Both the position numbers and the translations under genes were made by a program. A stretch of DNA of 64,000 nucleotides from Neocallimastix lanati (nom. inval.) (taxonomy: Eukaryota > Neocallimastigomycota > Neocallimastigomycetes > Neocallimastigales > Neocallimastigaceae). Below are positions 55,377 to 64,000 of this stretch, piece after piece. The notes under the pieces are model-generated. The model had not been told where the DNA came from and did not search any database. It saw only the letters and a list, made by a program, of their open reading frames with translations. The stretch is taken from NCBI GenBank assembly GCA_016946835.1, contig JACVTC010000049.1, forward strand, positions 209,501 through 273,500, written 5' to 3'. How positions within the stretch are numbered: the stretch's first letter is position 1; the number at the start of each line of letters is the position of its first letter.

Positions 55377-55777
55377 TATAATAAAATAAAAAAAAAAAGA
55401 TATACTTATTTAACTTTAATAAAAATAAAGAATAAAGAATATATTATTAATAAAATTCTAAATAATAAAAAAAAAGCATGTTAATAATAACAAAAATGAC
55501 ATTAACAACATGGATAGTTAGTTAACATCATCATTGGATAACAATTATTATAATAAAATATTAATTTTATAATTATATATATGAAATATATATTTACAGT
55601 ATTCAAACTAAAAAATCAATTAAAATTTTCTATTTAATAATTAATATATATTAAAAACCATTTTTTATAAAATGAACGTTAATTATATAAAATGAATTTT
55701 TACTTTCTTTGATTATTAAATACATTAAATCAAATAATAGAAATATTAAATTTAAATATATTACTAGTATATGAAAA

Positions 55778-55864
<87 letters not shown>

Positions 55865-56706
55865 CAATATTATTATTATTATTATTATCAATATTTTCCT
55901 TTTTTTTTTTTTTTTTTTTTTTTTTTGTATCATTTTTAATATCCCAATATACATTTTTTTTTTTTTTTACTAAAAATATATACGTTTTATAATTTTTATA
56001 GTTATAAATTATGCATATTTATGCTAATAATATATAAATATATGTCTTTTTTTTTTGGTTTTTTTTTTTGTTAAAATATTGCATGTAACTCTCTCTAACT
56101 ATATTATATATTTTATCAAAATTCTAATTTAGTTTTATATTTTTAAAGTTTAATTTTACTTTTCTGTTCAAAAAATTTAAAAAATATAAACTTTTTTATT
56201 TTTGTTCTTTTTTTTTTCTTTTTAAAAAGTATATTTAATAAGTAATTTATAATTTTCCTTTTTTTCAATTTTACTTAATAATTTCTTTGTTATTTGATAT
56301 ATTTTAGAATAATGTAAAGATTCTAATTCTTAATATTATTAATATTATCAGATATATATAGAACATTTTATTATTAATATGATTAATATTATTAATATTA
56401 TCAAATATATAAAGAACATATTATTAATATGATTAATATTAATAATATTATCAAATATATAGAGAACTTTTTATTATTATTACTTTTTTTTTTTTATACT
56501 GAAAGTCTTAAAAGTATATGTATCTATTATTGAATATTAATGAAATATAATAGTCCAAAAAAAAAAGAAAAATTATATCTTGAAACCAAAGATTTTTTTT
56601 TTTTTATTAAACTTTTTTATATCAAGATATGGATTTAAAAAAAAAAAAAAAAAAAGATATATTTTTTTAATATTTAATAAAAAAAATAATTTATAAATAT
56701 TTTAAA

Positions 56707-56902
<196 letters not shown>

Positions 56903-56913
56903 TTATTATTATC

Positions 56914-56949
<36 letters not shown>

Positions 56950-57216
56950 TTTCCTAGGTAACTTTGAATTTATTAAATAAAAAAATTAAAAAAAAAATTT
57001 TTTTTTTTTTTTTTTTTAATTATGAAAAATTGAAAATTTGGATACAAAAAAAAAAAAGGCTGAATATATATATATAAATATATATATATATAAATTTATA
57101 TATTATTGTTTTTATGAGATTATTAATAGTTTAATAAAAAAAAAAATTTTTTTTTTTTTGTTGAAAATTTAGTTATACGATTGAATATAAAAAACATTAT
57201 AATAACATTTAATAAT

Positions 57217-57342
57217 TTATTATTATTATTATTATTATTATTGTTGTTGTTGTTGTTGTTGTTGTTATTATTATTATTATTATTATTATTGTTGTTGTTG
57301 TTGTTATTATTATTATTATTATTATTGTTGTTGTTGTTGTTG

Positions 57343-57400
<58 letters not shown>
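57217..57400. repeat. (ATT/GTT)n compound microsatellite
   Basis: Blocks of ATT alternate three times with blocks of GTT. The block structure suggests duplication of a composite ATT-GTT segment. Confidence 0.9.
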
Positions 57401-57401
<1 letters not shown>

Positions 57402-57781
57402 TCTTTATTGCATTTATAATGTAAAATTTAGTTTAAAGCTACCCCCTATATTTTTACTTAATTGAAATAGATATTATTGATAAATGGAATATTTATTGGA
57501 ATGTTATTAAAAAAATATTTATAATGAGTTGGCTTATTAATACTGATTTATATTATGCTTAAAAAGAAAAAAAAAAAAATGTTTCATATATATATATATA
57601 TATTTTATATTCTTGCTATATGTGCCATAAATGTTTTATATAAAGATACATTGTTATGTATGAACTAATATTTAATATTAGTGACTAATTACTAAGAAAA
57701 ATAATATTATGTTGTAAAGCTATATATATATATATATGTATATATAAAAAACATCAAAATACAAATACATCAAACACAACA

Positions 57782-58952
57782 ATGAGTGATATTCCTGTTA
57801 GAGTAGAGCTTCCAAATATTCAAACAATTCCACTTAAATAAATAGTAGAGCTTCCAAATATTCAAACAATTCCACTTAAATAAATAGTAGAGCTTCCAAA
57901 TATTCAAACAATTCCACTTAAATAAATAGTAGAGCTTCCAAATATTCAAACAATTCCACTTAAATAAATTTCCTATTCAACATATTTTAAAATTACAAAT
58001 AAAGACTATCACAAATACTACTCAAATTTGAAATTATTTCTTGATTCTAGAGAATTAGATGATTATATTATTATATCCTTCTTAATTTATATATTCATAT
58101 TTATTTTTTAAACTAATTATATATGTATATAATTATTATAAGTATTGGGGTAACTTTGACGTTATAAATGAAGACTTTTAGTAATAGGAGGAACTTAACT
58201 TTTAAATTCAAAGATAATAATAATAATATAATAATAATAATTTATATTTGTTAAATTATATAATAAATAAGATTACATAGACACTATACTTTTATTAATT
58301 TTATTGATATAAAAATGTAATAATAAATGTTTAAATAATGGATTCTTCTTAAAATAAATAAAAAAATAATAAATAATATATATAAAATATATATCTGATT
58401 GAGCTAGTTCTAACAGATTAAGAGTCTCAATACAAGAGACTATAAAATAATTTTTAGATTAATTAATTAATATTTAAAAATAAAAATAATACTTTAATAA
58501 AAAAAACTTTATGTTTAAAATTATGTCAAAAAAAAAAAAAAAAAAAAAAAAATTAAAAATTCCCATAAAAATACTTTTGAAACTAGCTCTGTTTCATCTA
58601 TCCCCACAGTATCTTTAGGAAATAAAAATTCAACATCTTTAAAAAATGAGGAAATCTCGAAAAAGACTATTATATAATTCAAAAAAAAAAAAAAAGTTGA
58701 ATATAAAGATTGTACAATAAAAATCTATTTTTAAACTATAAAGATTTCAAATTGAACAACTCAGACTTCTTAAGAACGGTATGAAGAAATGAAATAGATA
58801 TCTAATTGCCCAAGATTATGATGAATATAGAAATAAAGATTTCTCCTATAATGATATGACAAGAAACCAAATTAAATTTGATAAGACAGTATAAACAATC
58901 ATAACTAGTAGTCTCCATTCTGAAACTAAATATATAAATATAAGGTTGTAAA

Positions 58953-58991
<39 letters not shown>

Positions 58992-59436
58992 GCGTATCAA
59001 ATGATTAAAGGACTAAAATCACAATTTTATAGATCAGAAGAATCTCTGTTAAACTTTATTTGAATAAAAAAAAATTAGAACTCTAGAAATTATAAATAAT
59101 AATAATAATATATTATATTTAAAATGAATTAAATAATTTATTTGAACAATATGATTATGAATGCCAAAACGTTAAAAAAGAATATATTAACAGAAGAAAA
59201 TAAAATCAGTTATGCTTGTGCAAAATTAAAAAAATGTTGGCTATAAATTGACTTTTACTTATGAATATTTAAATCTTTTAATGTTCCCTTTTCAGAATTT
59301 CGAAAAGTTAGAAATTATGAAGATAAAATTAATAATTATTTATCTTCACAAGAAAATTTTAAAATTAAATCATAATCAAGTAAATGAAAAATTTTAATAA
59401 TATTTTTCTAATAAAAAAATTATAAATAAAAAATAA

Positions 59437-59484
<48 letters not shown>

Positions 59485-59843
59485 TAATAATAATAATAAT
59501 AATTAATAATAATAATATTAAAAAAAGAAAATAAATTTTTTAATAATAATTAGGAAAATTTTTGTGTACTTTGTAAGAAAAATGGACATGGTATTGACAT
59601 TTGTTTTTATAATTCTTTTAATAAAAATAATAAAAATAAATAAATAAAAATAAAAACTCTTCATAAAAAAAAAAAAAAAAAAAGGTTTTAAATCGAATTC
59701 TATTGAAAAAAAAAAAAAAAAAAAATGATGATGAATCCAAATTCGGATTCTGATACTCAATCTGTCTAATGATTCATACACTTATTTTTCTGGTAATATT
59801 AATATTTGAAAATTCATTAAATAATATTAATAAAACCCCCCTC

Positions 59844-59890
<47 letters not shown>

Positions 59891-60429
59891 AGCACTCAAG
59901 AACACACTAGATTATTGATAGTGGTTTTGAAGCTTAATTTATAATAATGATAATGATATTAATCATAAATAACAATCATGATAACAATTTTAATAATTAT
60001 CAAAAATAATAATAATGATGATAAAAATAATAGCATTAAAAGAAAAAGAAGAATTCAAGGAGATGATGGTTCAGACGAATCATCTATTGAACCATTAAAT
60101 ATAAGAAAAAGAAAAAATTTATATTAATAATAACTTAAATAATAAAAAACACAAAATAATTAAATATAAATATTTATAAAAAAAATTCCACGTCCATATA
60201 ATGAAGCAATTAATTCTAAAAATTTCTGAAAAATAAAAAAATTCATTTAAAAAAGAATTAAAAAATTTGTACGAAAAAGGTGTAATGAAAATTATTGACA
60301 AAAATAAAGTTCAATCAATTCTAAAAATTTCTGAAATAGAGAAAAATGCATTTAAAAAGAATTAAAAAATTTGTACGAAAAAGGTGTAATGAAAATTATT
60401 GACAAAAATAAAGTTAGAAAAAATAAAAA

Positions 60430-60470
<41 letters not shown>

Positions 60471-61212
60471 GATTCCTAGAGGAGTATTAACTATCAAGGA
60501 TGATGGTACTTTTAAAGCTAGATTAGTTGGCGAAAGGATAATGTTATTATATTGCCTTACCAATAAAACAAATATATAAAAAAAAAAGAAAAAAAAATTT
60601 TTTTTTTTTTTCCATTAATATTTATTCTCTAACTGTACAAGCTCCGATAGTTTAAGAATTACAATAGCTATTGCTGGCATACAAAAATGGAATAGGAAAC
60701 AACAAGACATTAAAGCTTCAGATTTAAATGTAAATTTAAATGAAAAAAAAAAATATATGTATATATATATATTTATATATATATGAATATCCCACCATGG
60801 AGATGTTGACTACCATAAAAATAAAATATGGCTTTTAAAATAAAGTTTTATATGAACTAAAACAATCTGAAAGAATATAGAATAAAGAAAATTTTTTCAT
60901 TCTAAAAAAATAAAATAAAAAAAAAAAAAAAAAAAAAAAAAAGTATTAATATGAAACAATATAAAACGGATAACTAACTTTTTGGCTTATAATAATAAAA
61001 ATGATAAAATTTTAACTGCTCTATTAACATTGTATGTAGATTATATTTTAAATAGCTGGAGAAGATCAAGCAATTCATTACATAATTAATAATTTAAAAA
61101 AAAATAAATATGAACTATCCAAAAGAATCAAACGTATAAAAAAAATTATTGAAAGTAATTATATTTTAAAACAAAAGAAGGTTACAAAATAAACCAAATT
61201 GATTATATAGAA

Positions 61213-61283
<71 letters not shown>

Positions 61284-61690
61284 GAATAAAACTAGAATCT
61301 TAAAATATCCATGTAGAAGAATTCCGAATCATGAAAGAATAAATTCAGAAAAAATAGTGGTAAATAAAATATCAATCTCTTTTAGGTTCATAAATATATT
61401 TAATATATATTAGTAAAATCCAGGCCAGACATTGCTTATGCTGTTAATCAAGCATCAAAACACAATGAAAATCTAACATTGGTAGATTATAATGCTTTAT
61501 TAATGATATTACAATATTTAAAAATCTATAAAGTATAAATTAATTCATTAGAAAGGAAAAAAAAAATAATAAAAATAAAATAAAATTAATAGGTTATTCA
61601 GATGCAGATTATACAAATGATGAAGATACAAGAAGATCTACAAATGGATACATATTTTTATTAGGGGGAAAAAAAAAAATCAATAATTTT
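57782..61690 (+). mobile_element. Ty1/copia-type LTR retrotransposon relic
   Basis: A decayed element of the Ty1/copia (Pseudoviridae) group. Recognisable parts in order: a putative Gag start near 57782 followed by a 42-bp unit repeated four times (57802-57969), a CCHC zinc knuckle of Gag near 59550-59630, reverse transcriptase blocks at about 60470-61050, and an RNase H-type end at about 61430-61670 with the copia order of domains. No convincing LTRs were found. It is thoroughly broken, with well over ten breaks plus many A-tract expansions, which suggests an old insertion. Confidence 0.85.
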
Positions 61691-64000
61691 ATTCTAATTT
61701 TTTTATTTTTTATTTTGTTTTTTTGTTTTTTTTTTTTTTTATTTATTATTTGTTTGTTTCATTTTACTTTGTTTATTATATTAATAAAACATGGACATAA
61801 AATATAAATGTAAAATAAGATTACATCAATGAAACATAAATATTACAATAATAATAATAATAATAATAAAAAGATATTATATTAATTTTTTAGAATAATC
61901 TAACTTTTATATTTTTAATAATTTAATAGTAATGGTTATAAAAATATATATATAAATATATATATTTTTTCTATTTTTATTTATTTTTTTTTTATATTTT
62001 TTAACTTAAAATTATATATTTATTTAAATATTATTTAATTATTTAATTTTTAATAAAAAAAAAATATTCTTATCAAATAGAATTGATATTAACAAAAACA
62101 TAAATGCAAAAAAAAAAAAAAAACTTTTTTTTTTTTTTTTTTTTTTTTAGGAAATATATGTTGCTAATTATTTTTTTAAAGTTTAATATCCATTAATTCT
62201 ATCTCTACACATCTCAAGAATTAAAAATTATTTAAAGTAATATACCTACAACTCTCCATTAGAAAATATTAAAAAAAAAAAAAAAAAATATATCAAGATT
62301 AAAATATCAAATTAAAATTATTTATTTTTTTTTTTTTTATAAAATATATGTTTCAAATTTATTATTATTTCATTATTAATTATTAATTATTAATTATTAA
62401 TTATTTTTTTTTAATTATTAATTATTATTGCTATTTAACATTATTTATTATTACTGATATTTATTATTATAATATTATTGATACTTTGTTTTTATTTTTT
62501 ATATTTTTTTTTTTTATTATACTTTTAAGATTTAAAGTATTTAAACTTTTTCGTACCATAGAGATAGATGAAAAGATGATAAGAAGGAAAATGGGAATCT
62601 TTGAATTAAAGTTATACATATAATTTATTCCTTTAAAATGAGAATAAATTATATGTATATATATATATTTGAAATAACTAAGATATTTTTTTTTTAATTA
62701 ATAAAATGATTAAAAAATAAATAAATAAAAAAAAATAAAATAAAAATAAAAAAAAAAATACCAAAATAATTAATAAAAAATATATATATATATATTTAAT
62801 TAATTTAAATTTTTTCAATAATATTTTTTTTATTTTAATTTTGCTTTTTTGTTTTTAATAATATTGTTATTTATTTAATCATAAAATTATTTTTAATTAT
62901 TATTATTTATTATTATTATAATTATTTTAGAGTTCATAAAATGGTCTTGACTTTTCAATATATTAATTTAGTATATTAGAATAGAAAAAAAACAATAAAT
63001 TAAATAACTAAGCATTTATTGTGAATAATTATTTTTATTATTTTAAAAGTAATTAATAACAATGATTAAATAAAATAAATTTAAAAATTTATAAAGTATT
63101 TATTGATATTTCGTTTTAAAAGTTATTAAGAAAAAAAGCAAAACTAATTAAATAATAAATAATAAATAATAATAATAAATAGTAATAAATATTAATAATA
63201 ATAGTAATAATAATAAAAAGTAATAATAATTATAATTAATAATAAATAGTAATAATAATTATAATTAATAATAATAATAATAATTAATAGTTATATTTAA
63301 TAAGAATTTATTTATTTATTTATTTATTTTTTAATTTATTTTATGATTATTTTATTTCATTTCATTTTAATGCATTTTTATTTAATTTTAAAAACTTTAT
63401 CTTTATTATTATTATTATTTTTATTTTTATTATATTTTATTTTATTTTATCTTATTTTGGTCATAAAAAAGCTATTTTATTTTAAACATCAATCAAAAAG
63501 ATATCTATTGATTAAATTATTTTTTATTTTATTTTTAATTCTATTTTATTTTTATTTTATTTCGTAAATCTTTTTAGTTTTAATTTATTTTTTTTTCTTA
63601 TTTTATTTTTTTAAGTAGATTCAATAGAAAATATTTTATTATTATTATTTTTATTTTTATTATATTTTATTTTATTTTATTTTATTTTGGTCATAAAAAA
63701 GCTATTTTATTTTAAACATCAATCAAAAAGATATCTATTGATTAAATTATTTTTTTTTTTATTTTTAATTCTATTTTATTTTTATTTTATTTCGTAAATC
63801 TTTTTAGTTTTAATTTATTTTTTTTTTTTTATTTTATTTTTTTAAGTAGATTCAATAGAAAATATTTAATTTAACACTAATAATAAATAATAAATAATTA
63901 ACATCTATCAATTCCTTTTAAATTTTATATTTATCTTATAATATTTTATCTTATATTTATTATCTTTGAAATCTTAATTTTTTATGTTTTTATTTTTTTA
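61691..64000. other. Gene-free AT-rich end of the window
   Basis: No exon, RNA gene or transposon domain is seen. A poly-T/poly-A-rich stretch fills 61690-63300, followed by the duplication listed separately. Confidence 0.6.
63401..63868. repeat. Tandem duplication of a 230-bp unit
   Basis: Two nearly identical copies, offset by about 230 bp. Both contain GGTCATAAAAAAGC (63459 and 63689), AAACATCAATCAAAAAGATA and GTAGATTCAATAGAAAATAT. Differences are confined to T-run lengths and one or two bases, so it is recent. Confidence 0.92.

Overview
This is an extremely AT-rich eukaryotic window (coding DNA only a little richer in GC than the rest). Small introns begin GTA(A/T)GT-like and end in TAG, very long AAT (Asn) repeats lie inside coding DNA, and poly-A/poly-T tracts are everywhere. 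A fungal-type vacuolar VNX1-like cation/H+ exchanger, an RPL35 gene with an intron right after its ATG, an intronless bacterial-type sugar O-acetyltransferase, a membrane LRR-SH3 protein and a Cys-rich GPI-type surface protein together point to an anaerobic gut fungus (Neocallimastigomycota). That placement is an inference, not a measured result.

Layout. Positions 1-8000 hold one seven-exon gene for the snRNA-gene transcription factor subunit SNAPC1, carrying an enormous Asn/Ser/Thr-rich tail. It converges on a three-exon VNX1-like exchanger on the minus strand (9658-13214). A desert of about 6.4 kb follows, then RPL35 (19588-20555), a short coding relic on the minus strand near 22.5 kb and a tRNA-Ala(CGC) at 23.8 kb. 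From 25 to 40 kb lies a cluster of six bacterial-like thiol glutathione peroxidase copies (four intact, two decayed) in alternating orientation, with a twelve-exon LRR-transmembrane-SH3 gene between copies one and two. In that LRR gene each leucine-rich repeat is its own exon in the same phase, and one intron carries a 309-bp insertion with a perfect 16-bp target duplication.

From 40.7 to 45.0 kb a decayed MULE DNA transposon appears to be bounded by terminal inverted repeats and to contain a 2-kb AAAAT satellite plus a short inverted copy of it. Next come the acetyltransferase gene (45.4 kb), a minisatellite interrupted by a LINE 3' end and a fragment of the 5' end of 18S rRNA (46.7-47.7 kb), LINE reverse transcriptase fragments (47.8-48.6 kb), a Sen1/senataxin-type helicase (49.4-53.4 kb) and the surface protein gene (54.0-54.9 kb). 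After long trinucleotide repeats there is a badly decayed Ty1/copia relic (57.8-61.7 kb), and the window ends in gene-free AT-rich DNA with a 230-bp tandem duplication.

The housekeeping genes (SNAPC1, RPL35, VNX1-like, Sen1-like) are independent of one another. No operon-like or pathway cluster is visible. The one clear local family is the peroxidase cluster, which appears to be evolving by inverted duplication and gene conversion.
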